Position numbers and translations under genes: made by a program
NCBI GenBank assembly: GCA_025935735.1
Contig: JAICUS010000106.1
Coordinates: 1 to 13,322, forward strand
Length of the DNA stretch: 13,322 bases
Source: Solirubrobacteraceae bacterium
GTDB lineage: Bacteria; Actinomycetota; Thermoleophilia; Solirubrobacterales; Solirubrobacteraceae
Direction of reading: 5' to 3'
Notes under the pieces: model-generated
Told to the model about the DNA's origin: nothing
Database searches by the model: none
Seen by the model: the letters and a program-made list of their open reading frames with translations, nothing else
In this document: positions 13,227 through 13,322 of the stretch, piece by piece
Numbering within the stretch: the first letter of the stretch is position 1
Layout: each line of letters opens with the position of its first letter

Positions 13227-13322
13227 ATGCCCTACGACGTCGCGATCATCGGGACAGGCCGCATCGGGCTGCCGCTGGCGCTGAGCTTCGCCGGCGCCGG
13301 GCTGTCCGTGCTCGCGGTGGAC
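13227..13322 (+). CDS. Nucleotide-sugar dehydrogenase, N-terminal fragment
   Basis: Only 32 codons lie in the window; the gene continues past the right edge. PYDVAIIGTGRIGLPLALSF is a Rossmann dinucleotide fold start of the UDP-glucose/GDP-mannose dehydrogenase type. GTGRIG is the NAD loop, the GLPLA tail is characteristic of that group, and LAVD ends the second strand with the ribose-binding Asp. The family oxidises C6 of UDP-sugars to uronic acids by two NAD-dependent steps. Next to a WecG-type transferase, UDP-ManNAc 6-dehydrogenase (WecC-like) is an attractive guess, but 32 residues cannot separate it from UDP-glucose dehydrogenase. The ATG lies 29 bp after the lectin stop, so cotranscription is possible. 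Confidence 0.75.
   Translation, partial: MPYDVAIIGTGRIGLPLALSFAGAGLSVLAVD

Overview
This is a very GC-rich (about three quarters G+C by eye, not computed), tightly packed stretch of a bacterial chromosome. It carries part of a surface-glycan biosynthesis locus. Three things point to a high-GC actinobacterium, most likely in the Thermoleophilia/Solirubrobacterales range: the codon bias, the many gene starts with a TANNNT hexamer 6-9 nt upstream and no Shine-Dalgarno, and a secreted protein with a basic, Cys-ending C-terminal domain. That taxonomy is an inference; no rRNA or marker gene is present.

Layout. Positions 1-2251 hold a sugar-modification module: a truncated WbmS-like polysaccharide deacetylase (minus), then a WbqC-family protein and a formyltransferase overlapping by 4 nt (plus). 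Positions 2255-7101 are dominated by three paralogous CgeB/GT-B-like glycosyltransferases (minus strand, two of them coupled by a GTGA overlap), with a GT2 glycosyltransferase on the plus strand between them. Positions 7136-8768 hold two tandem paralogous SAM methyltransferases (plus). Positions 8770-9959 hold a DPM1-like GT2 and a DUF2304 membrane protein (minus, 1-nt overlap). Then come a Gfo/Idh/MocA sugar dehydrogenase (10035-11066, minus), a WecG/TagA/CpsF glycosyltransferase (11123-11932, plus), a secreted PLL-like beta-propeller lectin (11962-13197, plus), and the start of a nucleotide-sugar dehydrogenase cut off by the window end (13227 onward).

Together the genes look like the tools to make activated uronic or amino sugars (Gfo/Idh/MocA, nucleotide-sugar dehydrogenase), assemble them on a lipid carrier (WecG-type, GT2s, CgeB-like enzymes) and decorate the product (deacetylation, formylation, methylation). 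A secreted carbohydrate-binding protein could recognise the result. This assembly is inferred from family membership; no gene gives the structure of the glycan.

The architecture is unusual for a polysaccharide locus: strand changes every one to three genes, with very short divergent promoter regions (34-57 bp) and convergent stops that touch or overlap. No stretch over 100 bp lacks a gene. I see no tRNA, rRNA, CRISPR, insertion sequence or convincing terminator.
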